Source of the DNA: Desulfarculaceae bacterium
Lineage (GTDB): Bacteria; Desulfobacterota; Desulfarculia; Desulfarculales; Desulfarculaceae
DNA length: 64,000 bases
Assembly (NCBI GenBank): GCA_021737145.1
Contig: JAIPEN010000003.1
Span: 124,001-188,000, forward strand
Reading direction: 5' to 3'
Shown here: in pieces, positions 16,861 through 24,787 of the stretch
Numbering within the stretch: the stretch's first letter is position 1
Layout: every line of letters starts with the position of its first letter
Program-made: the position numbers and the translations under genes
Notes under the pieces: generated by a model
Seen by the model: only the letters and a program-made list of their open reading frames with translations
Databases searched by the model: none
Told to the model about the DNA's origin: nothing

Positions 16861-16894
16861 GGGCACTATAGACAAAAAAGTGCCCCTCTGGCAA
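16861..16894 (-). promoter_or_regulatory. Promoter of the hdrA-mvhD-metVF operon with an internal inverted repeat
   Basis: Minus strand TTGCCA (16894-16889), 18-base spacer, TATAGT (16870-16865). A perfect 6-bp inverted repeat GGGCAC (16861-16866)/GTGCCC (16880-16885) straddles the -10 and the spacer and could be an operator. The transcript would have a leader of about 135 bases before hdrA. Confidence 0.45.
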
Positions 16895-17028
16895 GTTTAG
16901 ATTCCGTGTTTGGTTTCGCCTAGTTATCCAATCGGTTTTGTGGGCCCTCCCCCATGGGGCCCGGCGCTTTTTTGCATTATAGCATTGCAACCGCTTGGCT
17001 AGGGAAGATCGGCGGGGGCGAAAGCCGC

Positions 17029-17063
17029 AAAAAAAGAGCCCGGGCCGCAATGGCCCGGGCTCT
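17029..17063 (-). terminator. Rho-independent terminator of fhs
   Basis: Minus strand: AGAGCCCGGGCC, five-base loop, GGCCCGGGCTCT (17063-17052 and 17046-17035), then a run of seven T (17035-17029, sharing the last stem base). It begins 28 bases after the fhs stop. Confidence 0.9.
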
Positions 17064-17090
17064 GAAGGCTCGAAAAAGGGAAAGTGTGGT

Positions 17091-18863
17091 CTAGAACACG
17101 CCCTTGACCTTGCCGGTCTCGGTGTCCACGTCCACGCGGCGGTAGGCCGGGTTGGAGCCGGTGCCGGGCATCAGGCTGATGTTGCCCGCCACGGGCACCA
17201 CGAAGCCGGCGCCGCCGTAGGTCAGGATGTCGCGCACGAACAGGCGCCAGCCCTTGGGAACGCCCTTGAGGGCCGGGTTGTCCGACAGGGACAGGTGGGT
17301 CTTGACCATGCAGGTGCCCAGGGTGGACAGGTAGTCGTCGCCCTCGATCTTCTTGGCCTTCTTGAGAGCCTCGTCGGAGTAGTCCACGCCGTCGGCCCCG
17401 TAGACCTCCTTGGCGATGAGATCGATGCGGTCGCGCAGCGGGGTCTCCAGCTCGTAGAGCAGCTTGAACTCGTTGGGCTCGTTGCAGGCGTCGATGACCG
17501 CGTCGGCGAACTCCAGAGCGCCTTCGCCGCCGTGCTCCCAGTGACGGGACAGGGCCACGCGGGCGCCGGCCGCCTCGCCCAGCTCGCGCACCTTGGCGAT
17601 CTCGGCGTCGGTGTCGGTGTAGAAGGCGTTGATGCACACCACCGGGTTGATGCCGGCCTTGCGCACGGTGTTGATGTGATGCACCAGGTTCTCGCAGCCC
17701 TTCTCGACCCACTCGACGTTCTCGCCGCTGTACTCATCGGGCATGGGCTTGCCGGGCACCGGGATGGGCGCGCCGCCGTGGCACTTCAGGGCCCGGATGG
17801 TGGCCACCACCACCGCGCAGTTGGGCTTGAGGCCGCTGAAGCGGCACTTCAGGTTCCAGAACTTCTCAAAGCCGATGTCAGCGCCGAAGCCCGACTCGGT
17901 CACGTGGTAGTCGCCCAGCTTCAGGGCCACGCGGTCGGCGATGATGGAGGACTGGCCGATGGCGATGTTGGCGAAGGGACCGGCGTGCACGAACACCGGC
18001 TGGCCTTCCAGGGACTGCAGCAGGTTGGGGTTCAGGGCCTCGACCATCCAGGCGGTCATGGCGCCGTCGACCTGCAGGTCCTTGGTGGTGATGGGGGTGC
18101 CCTGCTTGTTGTAGGCCACCACGATCCTGCCCATGCGCTCGCGCATGTCGGCCAGGTCGGTCGCCACGGCCAGGATGGCCATGACCTCGGAGCTCACCGC
18201 GATGCCGAACTTGGACTGCATGGTGAAGCCGTCGGTGCGGCCGCCCAGGCCCATGACGATGTTGCGCAGGCCCTGGCAGCAGAAGTCGATGATCCAGCCC
18301 ATTTCCACGTTGGTGGGGTCGATGTCCAGCCGCTCCATGTTGCTCAGGCGCATCAACTGCTCGTCAGTGTAGTTGCGCTCGTGCTGCATGCGGCTGTTCA
18401 GGGCCACCATGGCCAGGTTGTGGCTGTTCATAATGGCGTTGATGTCGCCGGTGAGACCCAGGGAGAAGGGGGTCAAGGGGATGCACTGGGCCAAGCCGCC
18501 GCCGGCCGCGGAACCCTTGATGTTCATGGTGGGACCGCCGGAGGGCTGACGAATGGCCGCGGTCACGTTGACCTTGCGCTGGCCCAGGCCCTCGACCAGA
18601 CCCATGGAGGAGGTGGACTTGCCCTCTCCCAAGGGGGTGGGGGTGATGGCGGTGACGTCGATGTACTTGCCGTCAGGGCGGTCTTTGAGCCTATCGAGCA
18701 ATTTCTTGAAGTCCACCTTGGCCACATAGTGACCGTGCAGGAGGAGTTCCTCCTCGGTTATCCCCAGCTCGCTGGCGATATCCTTGATGGGCTTCATGTA
18801 CTCTTCGGCTGCCTCTGCGATTACGTAATCCGGATTTTCTCTGGGATCTGGCAGCTTGGACAT
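17091..18863 (-). CDS. fhs: Formate--tetrahydrofolate ligase
   Basis: 590 residues, slightly longer than the usual ~555-560. The ATP-binding motif [10 protein letters not shown] lies at about 74-83, followed by [16 protein letters not shown] and the characteristic [16 protein letters not shown]. It makes 10-formyl-tetrahydrofolate from formate, ATP and THF (reversibly), the entry step of the methyl branch. I start at ATG 18863, which has AAGGAGGAG a few bases upstream; a GTG two codons earlier is possible. It is a single-gene unit with its own promoter and terminator, next to the hdrA-metVF operon and divergent from nfnAB. Confidence 0.95.
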   Translation of the reverse strand: MSKLPDPRENPDYVIAEAAEEYMKPIKDIASELGITEEELLLHGHYVAKVDFKKLLDRLKDRPDGKYIDVTAITPTPLGEGKSTSSMGLVEGLGQRKVNVTAAIRQPSGGPTMNIKGSAAGGGLAQCIPLTPFSLGLTGDINAIMNSHNLAMVALNSRMQHERNYTDEQLMRLSNMERLDIDPTNVEMGWIIDFCCQGLRNIVMGLGGRTDGFTMQSKFGIAVSSEVMAILAVATDLADMRERMGRIVVAYNKQGTPITTKDLQVDGAMTAWMVEALNPNLLQSLEGQPVFVHAGPFANIAIGQSSIIADRVALKLGDYHVTESGFGADIGFEKFWNLKCRFSGLKPNCAVVVATIRALKCHGGAPIPVPGKPMPDEYSGENVEWVEKGCENLVHHINTVRKAGINPVVCINAFYTDTDAEIAKVRELGEAAGARVALSRHWEHGGEGALEFADAVIDACNEPNEFKLLYELETPLRDRIDLIAKEVYGADGVDYSDEALKKAKKIEGDDYLSTLGTCMVKTHLSLSDNPALKGVPKGWRLFVRDILTYGGAGFVVPVAGNISLMPGTGSNPAYRRVDVDTETGKVKGVF

Positions 18864-19292
18864 AGTCACTCCTCCTTCGAATTCAAAGCAAAACGCGGCA
18901 ATGACAACGATCTGGCCCTGCCACCGGGCGGTTCCCGGCGGGAAAACCAGACCATATAGTTAAAGACCTCTCTATGGCACTAAATTGGCTGCTACCTGGC
19001 GACACCCGGCATGTGGCGGATATCACCAGTTATCTGGGGCAAATAGCATGTTTACCTTTCCGCGTCAAGAGAATTAAGTCACAAAGCCCCCCCAAAGGGG
19101 CCGCGCCCGGGCCCGGAGCGGGCGCACAGAGAAAATTTGACCAAAACCAAGAGGAATGATATGGCTGGTCTGCTACGGGGTGGGGCCCTCGCCGATCCCG
19201 GCGCGGTAAATTTTTCAGTTGAAACACCTGCTCACTTCAGGTATTAGCTTGGAGTCCATTCATCAGGCGTTTCCCTGCTTAAGAGGAGAGTC
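18864..19292. other. Divergent control region between fhs and nfnAB
   Basis: 429 bases without a gene. It holds the fhs promoter candidate on the minus strand and a weaker candidate for nfnA on the plus strand, TTGACC (19137-19142) and TATGGC (19160-19165) with a 17-base spacer. The fhs leader would be about 170 bases long, enough for an RNA element, but I could not match a known riboswitch. Confidence 0.4.
19040..19068 (-). promoter_or_regulatory. Promoter candidate for fhs
   Basis: Minus strand TTGACG (19068-19063), exactly 17 bases, TATTTG (19045-19040). It is the best sigma70-like match in the divergent region. Confidence 0.5.
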
Positions 19293-20144
19293 ATGCACAA
19301 GATTCTTTCCAAGCGGGAGCTGGCCCAAGGCACCGTGGTTGAAAACGAAATCGAAGCTCCCCGTATCGCTGCAAAGGCCAAACCCGGCCAATTCATCATC
19401 CTTAGGGTCAATGAGACCGGTGAGCGCATCCCGCTGACCATGGCCGATTCCGACCCCAAGCGCGGCACCATCACCATCATCTACCAGGTGGTCGGCAAGA
19501 CCACCGCCCTGCTCAAGAGCCTGGAGGTCATGGATTCCATCATGGACATCGCCGGGCCCTTGGGCACCCCCACGCCGATCGAAAACAAGGGCACCGTCAT
19601 CTGCGTGGGCGGCGGCACCGGCGTGGCCGTGTTGCACCCCATCACCCGGGGCATGCACCAGGCGGGCAACAAGGTCATCGGCATCATCGGGGCGCGCACC
19701 AAGGATCTTCTGATCATGGAAGACAAGATGGAAAAGGCCACCGACGAGCTTTACGTCTGCACCGACGACGGCTCCTACGGCCACCACGGCTTTGTCACCG
19801 ACGTGCTCCGCGAGCAGCTCACCAAGCTGGGCTCGGCGGTCAAGGAGGCGGTGTGCATCGGGCCGGTGCCCATGATGAAGTTCTGCTGCGCGGTCACCAA
19901 GGAGTTCGGGGTGCCCACCATGGTCAGCCTCAACGCCATCATGGTCGACGGCACGGGCATGTGCGGCTGTTGCCGGGTGCAGGTGGGCGAGGAGACCAAG
20001 TTCGCCTGCGTGGACGGCCCGGAGTTCAACGGCCACAAGGTGGACTTCGATGGGCTTTCCAAGCGCCTGACCGCCTACACGCCGCAGGAAAAAGAGGCCA
20101 TGAACCTCTACGAGAAAAAATGCGCCTGCGAGACTCAGGGCTAA
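19293..20144 (+). CDS. nfnA: NADH-dependent ferredoxin:NADP+ oxidoreductase subunit A (NfnA/SudB-like)
   Basis: 283 residues of the ferredoxin-NADP reductase-like family used as NfnA. An FAD-binding beta barrel (about 1-100) with FIILRVNETGERIPLTMAD, an NAD-binding Rossmann part starting GTVICVGGGTGVAVLHPITRG (about 106-120), and a C-terminal [2Fe-2S] motif CGCCRVQVG...CVDGPEF (about 228-245). With NfnB it couples NADH and reduced ferredoxin to two NADP+ (or the reverse) by flavin bifurcation in the cytoplasm. A GAGGAGAG site precedes the ATG. Followed 12 bases later by nfnB. In sulfate reducers the same pair is sometimes annotated sulfide dehydrogenase. Confidence 0.9.
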   Translation: MHKILSKRELAQGTVVENEIEAPRIAAKAKPGQFIILRVNETGERIPLTMADSDPKRGTITIIYQVVGKTTALLKSLEVMDSIMDIAGPLGTPTPIENKGTVICVGGGTGVAVLHPITRGMHQAGNKVIGIIGARTKDLLIMEDKMEKATDELYVCTDDGSYGHHGFVTDVLREQLTKLGSAVKEAVCIGPVPMMKFCCAVTKEFGVPTMVSLNAIMVDGTGMCGCCRVQVGEETKFACVDGPEFNGHKVDFDGLSKRLTAYTPQEKEAMNLYEKKCACETQG

Positions 20145-20156
20145 GGGAGGTAGATC

Positions 20157-21560
20157 ATGGCTGAAAAGAAAGAGCAAGTCCCCCGCACTCCCATGCCCGA
20201 GCAGAAGCCCGAGGTGCGCCGCCGCAACTTCGAGGAGGTGCCCCTGGGCTACGCGGCCGAGGTGGCCCGCATCGAGGCCAGCCGCTGTTTGCAGTGCAAA
20301 AAGCCCTCCTGCGTGCAGGGCTGTCCGGTTAACGTGAACATCCCCGCCTTCATCCAGCACATCGCCGAGGGCGACTTCGCCAAGGCCGTGTTCCAGCTGT
20401 GGGAAGACAACTCCCTGCCCGCGGTGTGCGGCCGGGTGTGCCCCCAGGAAAACCAGTGCGAAGGCAAGTGCATCCTGGGCAAAAAGGGCGATCCGGTGGC
20501 CATCGGCAACCTGGAGCGCTTCACCGCCGACTGGGCCCGAGCCGAAAAAGACCTGCCCCTGCCGCCGGTGGCCCCCAAGACCGGCAAGAAGGTGGCCGTG
20601 GTGGGCTCTGGCCCCGGCAGCCTCACCGTGGCCGGCGACCTGATCCGCAAGGGCCACGAGGTGACGGTCTACGAGGCCTTCCACAAGCCCGGCGGCGTGC
20701 TGGTCTACGGCATTCCCGAGTTCCGCCTGCCCAAGGAGATCGTGGCCTCGGAGGTCAACTTCCTGGAGCGCCTGGGCGTGAAGGTGGAGTGCAACGTGGT
20801 GGTGGGCTCCACGGTGACCGTGGACGAGTTGCTGGAAGACGAGGGCTTCGACGCGGTGTACTTGGGCGTGGGCGCGGGCCTGCCCCGCTTCGTGGGGGTG
20901 CCCGGCGAGAACCTCATCGGGGTCTACAGCGCCAACGAATACCTGACCCGGGCCAACCTGATGAAGGGCTACCTCTTCCCCGAGTACGACACCCCCCTGA
21001 TCAAGGGCGATCACGTGTGCGTGTTCGGCGGGGGCAACGTGGCCATGGACAGCCTGCGCACCGCCATGCGCATGGGCTGCGACGACGTCAAGTGCGTGTA
21101 CCGCCGCTCCGAGGAGGAGCTGCCCGCCCGCGGCGAGGAAATCCACCACGCCAAGGACGAGGGCATCCAGTTCTTCATCCTGCACGCCCCGCTCCGGTTC
21201 ATCGGCGATGACGACGACCGCCTGGTGGCGGTGGAGTTGCAGGAGATGGAGCTGGGCGAGCCCGACGAGAGCGGCCGCCGCCGTCCCGAGCCCATCCCCG
21301 GCTCGGTCAAGACCATCGACTGCGACCTGGCCATCATCGCCATCGGCTCCGGGGCCAACCCCCTGATCACCCGCACCACTCCGGGGCTGGAGGTGAACAA
21401 GTGGGGCTACATCGAGGCCGACGACGACGGCAAGACCAAGAAGGCCAAGGTCTGGGCCGGCGGCGACATCGTCACCGGCGCGGCCACGGTCATCAAGGCG
21501 GCCGGCGCCGGACGCACCGCGGCCAACAGCATGCACCGCTATCTGAGCTGGGGCTGGTAA
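20157..21560 (+). CDS. nfnB: NfnB-type NADPH oxidoreductase subunit (glutamate synthase small-subunit-like)
   Basis: 467 residues. N-terminal Fe-S region with CLQCKKPSCVQGCPVNVNIP (about 43-62) and CGRVCPQENQCEGKC (about 90-104), then an FAD Rossmann motif (VVGSGPGSLTVAGDL, about 148-162), a second NADPH-binding motif (FGGGNVAMDS, about 289-298) and the terminal AGGDIVTGAATVI segment (about 438-450). As NfnB it houses the bifurcating FAD and two [4Fe-4S] clusters and handles NADPH. Adjacent to nfnA, which settles the assignment against a stand-alone GltD. Compare the related module inside the large HdrA and in the kor operon. Confidence 0.9.
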   Translation: MAEKKEQVPRTPMPEQKPEVRRRNFEEVPLGYAAEVARIEASRCLQCKKPSCVQGCPVNVNIPAFIQHIAEGDFAKAVFQLWEDNSLPAVCGRVCPQENQCEGKCILGKKGDPVAIGNLERFTADWARAEKDLPLPPVAPKTGKKVAVVGSGPGSLTVAGDLIRKGHEVTVYEAFHKPGGVLVYGIPEFRLPKEIVASEVNFLERLGVKVECNVVVGSTVTVDELLEDEGFDAVYLGVGAGLPRFVGVPGENLIGVYSANEYLTRANLMKGYLFPEYDTPLIKGDHVCVFGGGNVAMDSLRTAMRMGCDDVKCVYRRSEEELPARGEEIHHAKDEGIQFFILHAPLRFIGDDDDRLVAVELQEMELGEPDESGRRRPEPIPGSVKTIDCDLAIIAIGSGANPLITRTTPGLEVNKWGYIEADDDGKTKKAKVWAGGDIVTGAATVIKAAGAGRTAANSMHRYLSWGW

Positions 21561-21595
21561 GCACCCCGGACAAGGCCGCGAGGCTGAAGTAAAAA

Positions 21596-21632
21596 AGCGG
21601 GGCGCGTTGCTTGCTAGGCGGCGCGCCCCGCT
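21596..21632. terminator. GC-rich hairpin after nfnB
   Basis: AGCGGGGCGCG (21596-21606) pairs perfectly with CGCGCCCCGCT (21622-21632). There is no T run on the plus strand, but six A precede it, so it has the form of a terminator on the minus strand, where no gene ends. On the plus strand it may still end the nfnAB message. Confidence 0.45.
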
Positions 21633-21639
21633 CTATAAT
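21611..21639 (+). promoter_or_regulatory. Promoter candidate for folE2
   Basis: TTGCTA (21611-21616), 17-base spacer, consensus TATAAT (21634-21639). The start of folE2 is about 27 bases downstream of the expected +1. The -35 lies within the loop of the hairpin behind nfnB. Confidence 0.6.
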
Positions 21640-21672
21640 TTGGGCTCCGCTAATCATTACTGGTCTGGTTTC

Positions 21673-22458
21673 ATGCTCGACGTGCAAAATCAACGCGACC
21701 ACCGCAACGTGGCCATCGACAAGGTGGGGGTGAAGAACATCCGCTACCCCATCACCGTGCTGGACCGCGCCGCCGGCTCCCAGCAGACCGTGGCCTCCAT
21801 CAACATGTTCGTGAACCTGCCCCACCAGTACAAGGGCACCCACATGAGCCGCTTCATCGAGCTCCTGAGCGAGTACAGCGGCAACATCAACATCTCCAAC
21901 ATCCCCGACATTCTGGAGGAGATGAAGTCCCGCCTGGACGCGGAGAGCGCCCACATCGAGGTGGAGTTCCCCTATTTCATCGAAAAGGCGGCCCCGGTGA
22001 GCAAGGCCCAGGGGCTCATGGAATATGCCATCGCCTTCCGGGGCAGCCTCAACGGCGCGGGCATGGACCTGGTGGTGGAGATCGGGGTGCCGGTGACCAC
22101 CCTGTGCCCCTGCTCCAAGGAGATTAGCGCCTCGGGCGCCCACAACCAGCGGGGCATGGTGCGCCTGGCCGTGCGCTTCAAGCGCTTCATCTGGATCGAG
22201 GACCTCATCCAGATGGCGGAAATGAGCGCCTCCTCCGAGGTTTTCAGCCTGCTCAAGCGCGAGGACGAAAAGTTCGTCACCGAGAGCGCCTACCAAAACC
22301 CCATGTTCGTGGAGGACGTGGTGCGCGAGGTGGCGGTGAAGCTCTCGGCCGACCCCAACATCGTCTGGTTCACCGTGGACAGCGAGAACTTCGAGTCGAT
22401 CCACAACCACTCGGCCTACGCCTTCATCGAGGTGGACAAGCGCGAGCCCGGAGATTAG
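21673..22458 (+). CDS. folE2: GTP cyclohydrolase I, type IB (FolE2)
   Basis: 261 residues. The family's signature segment TTLCPCSKEIS (about 138-148) contains the metal-binding/catalytic cysteine region, and the protein begins with the typical DVQNQRDHRNVAIDKVGVKN. FolE2 converts GTP to dihydroneopterin triphosphate, the first step of folate synthesis, and unlike FolE works with metals other than zinc. I chose ATG 21673, just after a consensus promoter; no strong ribosome site precedes it, suggesting a short leader. Located directly downstream of the C1/nfn genes, where folate demand is high. Confidence 0.92.
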   Translation: MLDVQNQRDHRNVAIDKVGVKNIRYPITVLDRAAGSQQTVASINMFVNLPHQYKGTHMSRFIELLSEYSGNINISNIPDILEEMKSRLDAESAHIEVEFPYFIEKAAPVSKAQGLMEYAIAFRGSLNGAGMDLVVEIGVPVTTLCPCSKEISASGAHNQRGMVRLAVRFKRFIWIEDLIQMAEMSASSEVFSLLKREDEKFVTESAYQNPMFVEDVVREVAVKLSADPNIVWFTVDSENFESIHNHSAYAFIEVDKREPGD

Positions 22459-22462
22459 GGCG

Positions 22463-22798
22463 GTGGAGCTGCCCCCGGGCATAGAGGAGCGCGACCTGGT
22501 CTGGGAGTTCGTGCGGGCCTCGGGGCCGGGCGGCCAGCACCGCAACAAGACCGAAACCGGGGTTCGCCTGAGCCATCTGCCATCCGGCATCGTGGTGCAG
22601 GCCACCGAGCGCCGCTCCCAGCACCAGAACCGCGAGGTGGCCCTTCGGCGCCTGGCCGACGCCCTGGCCGAAAAGCGCAAGCCCCCGCCCAAGCCCCGGC
22701 GGGCCACCAAGCCCTCGCGCTCGGCCAAGCGCCGCCGCCTGGAGTCCAAGCGCAAGCGGGGCAAGACCAAGAGCCTGCGCCAAAAGCCCGACTGGTAG
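22463..22798 (+). CDS. RF-1 domain peptidyl-tRNA hydrolase-like protein (ArfB/PrfH-type)
   Basis: 111 residues. The GGQ catalytic motif is present as ASGPGGQHRNKTETGVRL (about 19-36), followed by a lysine/arginine-rich tail (about 73-111) that can bind ribosomal RNA. There is no stop-codon recognition domain. Such proteins hydrolyse peptidyl-tRNA on stalled ribosomes. GTG start four bases after folE2, so likely co-transcribed. It is shorter than E. coli ArfB (about 140), so function as ArfB is likely but not certain. Confidence 0.75.
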   Translation: MELPPGIEERDLVWEFVRASGPGGQHRNKTETGVRLSHLPSGIVVQATERRSQHQNREVALRRLADALAEKRKPPPKPRRATKPSRSAKRRRLESKRKRGKTKSLRQKPDW

Positions 22799-22827
22799 CG
22801 GACGGCCATCCGCCCAAGGAGCAAGCC

Positions 22828-23421
22828 ATGTCCCAGGTACTGGCCATAGCCGGCAGCCCCCGCAAGGGGGCCAACAGCGCCAAGTTGGCCTCGGCGGTGC
22901 TGGAGGGCGCGGCCGAGGCGGGGCACCAGACCCGGCTAATCAAGCTGCGCGAGTATGAGTTCGCTTCCTGCCAGGGCTGCGAGCGCTGCCGCAAGGACCG
23001 GGCCTGCACCGGGCTCGACGACGGCATGCAGCAAATCTACCCCCTGGTGGAGAGGGCCTCGGGCCTGGTGCTGATCAGCCCCACCCACAACTACAACGTC
23101 ACCGCCTTGGTCAAGGCCTTCATCGACCGGCTCTACTGTTTTTACGATTTCAGCAAAGAGCGCCCCGGCCCCTGGTCCTCCCGCCTGGCCGGGCAGGGCC
23201 GCCTGGCCCTGGTGGGGACCACGGCCGAGCAGCGCAGCCCGGAGGATCTGGGCGTGGTGCTGCCGGCCATGCGCCTGCCCCTGGAGGCATTGGGCTACCA
23301 GGTGCGCGGCGAGCTGGTGGCGGCTGGGGTCTTCCCGCCCGGCGCGGTGGCCCGCCACGCGGAGATGCTGCAACAGGCCCGCGCGGCCGGGCGCGAGCTG
23401 GGCGCGGCCCTCAAGGGCTAG
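22828..23421 (+). CDS. NADPH-dependent FMN reductase / iron-sulfur flavoprotein
   Basis: 197 residues with the flavodoxin-like fold: an N-terminal phosphate-binding loop AGSPRKGANSAKL (about 7-19), a CQGCERCRKDRAC cysteine group (about 49-61) and SPTHNYNVTALVKAFIDR (about 87-104). The cysteine spacing C-x2-C-x2-C-x4/5-C is that of iron-sulfur flavoproteins, which carry FMN and a [4Fe-4S] cluster and transfer electrons in anaerobes; simple FMN reductases lack the last cysteines. Redox partner unknown. Starts 29 bases after the RF-like gene with a ribosome site AAGGAG. Confidence 0.78.
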   Translation: MSQVLAIAGSPRKGANSAKLASAVLEGAAEAGHQTRLIKLREYEFASCQGCERCRKDRACTGLDDGMQQIYPLVERASGLVLISPTHNYNVTALVKAFIDRLYCFYDFSKERPGPWSSRLAGQGRLALVGTTAEQRSPEDLGVVLPAMRLPLEALGYQVRGELVAAGVFPPGAVARHAEMLQQARAAGRELGAALKG

Positions 23422-23429
23422 GCCGGCCC

Positions 23430-24023
23430 ATGGCCCGCTACTTCTTCGTACCCGGCGGCAAGCGAACCGCCTCGGACTGGGACCAGGTGCGCGCCATCCT
23501 GGAGACGGCGGGGCACCAAACCAGGGCCATCACCCTGAGCGATCCCAAGCAAGCCAGCCTGGAGGGCCACGTGTCCGAGGTGGAGCGGGCCCTGGCGGCC
23601 TGGGGCCCGGAGCCGGTGCGCCTGGTGGGTCACAGCTACGCCAGCCTGGTGATCACCGGCGCGGCGGCGGCCAGGCCAACGGCCATCCAGGGCCTGGGAT
23701 ACGTGGACTGCCTGATTCCGGCAAGCGGCCTGTCCCTGTTCGATTTCTTTTGCCAGGCAGGCCAGGACCCGGCCGCTTCCGGAGTGCCGGCCTGGCCGCC
23801 CTTCACCCAGCCCCTGGTCTTTGACCAGAGCGCCGTCACTCCCCTGCCCAAGCTCTACGTGCACTGCCTGCGCAGCCAGTTCCTGAGCCTGACCCAGCAG
23901 CCGGTGCGCCGCGCCAAGGAGCACGCGCAGGACGAGCATTGGCAATACCGCGAGATCGACGCGGATCATTACGTGATGCTGAATCACGCCCCAAAGCTGG
24001 CCGCGATTCTAAAAGAAATGTAG
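23430..24023 (+). CDS. Alpha/beta hydrolase
   Basis: 197 residues of the alpha/beta-hydrolase fold. The nucleophile elbow is GHSYAS (about 68-73), the oxyanion region lies near the start (FVPGGKRTASDWD), and the catalytic histidine is probably in DADHYVMLNHA (about 177-187). It belongs to the small hydrolase/esterase group of the salicylate-esterase/MES type by pattern. Eight bases after the flavoprotein gene; substrate unknown. Confidence 0.72.
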   Translation: MARYFFVPGGKRTASDWDQVRAILETAGHQTRAITLSDPKQASLEGHVSEVERALAAWGPEPVRLVGHSYASLVITGAAAARPTAIQGLGYVDCLIPASGLSLFDFFCQAGQDPAASGVPAWPPFTQPLVFDQSAVTPLPKLYVHCLRSQFLSLTQQPVRRAKEHAQDEHWQYREIDADHYVMLNHAPKLAAILKEM

Positions 24024-24031
24024 GCTGCCGC

Positions 24032-24709
24032 TTAAACCAAGAGCGCTCCGCCATCGACGACCGCCACTGTGCCGGTCACATAGGGGCTGAGCATGAGGTG
24101 CAGATAGCTGGCCGCCGCTTCGCGGGCCGCGCCCAGGCGGCCGGCCGGGAAGCCCTGGGCCATGGCGGCCACCTCGTCCGGCTTGGGGGCCAGATAGCCC
24201 GGGCTCACCGCGTTGACCCGGATGGGGGCCAGCTCCACGGCCAGGGCCCGGGCCAGGGTCTCCACCGCCGCGTCGATCAGGGCCATGGCCGCGTGGCCGG
24301 GCGAAATCTTCTGGCCGACGATGCCGCTGGTCAGGGTGACGCTGCCCTGGGGGCTCATCCGGGGCAAGGCCGCCTGGACAAAGGAGCAGGCTCCCCACAG
24401 CTTGACGTCCATGCCCGCGCGGGCCTGGTCCAGCTCCAAGGAGGCAAAGGGCGCGGGCGTGAGCGCGGGCCGCACCGCCACCACCAGGTGGTCTACGGTC
24501 CCGGCCGCCTCCAGCAGGGGGCCGTAGGTGGCGGGATCGGTTATGTCGCAGGAAAACGCGCTCACCTCGGGGCCCAGCTCGCCGGCCAGCTCCCCGGCGG
24601 AGCGGGAGGCCACCACCACCCGCGCCCGGTTCTCATGGGCCAGACGGGCCACGGCCAGGCCGATGCCCGCGTTGCCTCCCAAAACCAACACCGTCCGCCC
24701 GTGCAGCAT
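24032..24709 (-). CDS. SDR-fold protein lacking the YxxxK catalytic pair
   Basis: 225 residues. The dinucleotide-binding start VLVLGGNAGIGLAVARLA (about 7-24) is classical SDR, as is the end of the core VELAPIRVNAVSPG. Where a catalytic Y-x3-K is expected, the chain reads MALID (in GHAAMALIDAAVE), so both residues are absent. Several SDR-like proteins have lost the pair and may act as non-redox binding proteins or use other residues. Convergent with the hydrolase (24023) and separated from the gamma-CA gene by a terminator. Confidence 0.75.
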   Translation of the reverse strand: MLHGRTVLVLGGNAGIGLAVARLAHENRARVVVASRSAGELAGELGPEVSAFSCDITDPATYGPLLEAAGTVDHLVVAVRPALTPAPFASLELDQARAGMDVKLWGACSFVQAALPRMSPQGSVTLTSGIVGQKISPGHAAMALIDAAVETLARALAVELAPIRVNAVSPGYLAPKPDEVAAMAQGFPAGRLGAAREAAASYLHLMLSPYVTGTVAVVDGGALLV

Positions 24710-24725
24710 GGCGGCTACCTCCCGG

Positions 24726-24759
24726 AAAAAAGGGGCCGGCCCTGGATTGGACCGGCCCC
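24726..24759 (-). terminator. Rho-independent terminator of the thiolase/gamma-CA unit
   Basis: Minus strand: GGGGCCGGTCC (24759-24749), short loop, GGGCCGGCCCC (24742-24732), then TTTTTT (24731-24726). Confidence 0.85.
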
Positions 24760-24787
24760 GGGGTTCAGCAATGCATGTTAAAGCGGC

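Larger units (their letters stand above)
16723..17090. other. Intergenic region between hdrA and fhs
   Basis: 368 bases with no gene. Besides the hdrA promoter and the fhs terminator listed separately, it holds a plus-strand hairpin GGGCCC (16942-16947)/GGGCCC (16957-16962) followed by TTTTTT (16968-16973). That looks like a terminator read left to right, although no plus-strand gene ends here. Confidence 0.5.

Noticed and set aside
12049-16923. A very long open frame (over 1600 codons) on the plus strand opposite hdrA
   Set aside because: It mirrors the GC-rich third positions of hdrA, has a low-complexity His/Gly/Ala-rich translation and no domain. Several similar antisense frames lie opposite other genes.
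18901-18960. ZTP riboswitch before fhs
   Set aside because: Only a short CCGCCCGG...GGCA-like piece is present; the upstream conserved part of the motif was not found.
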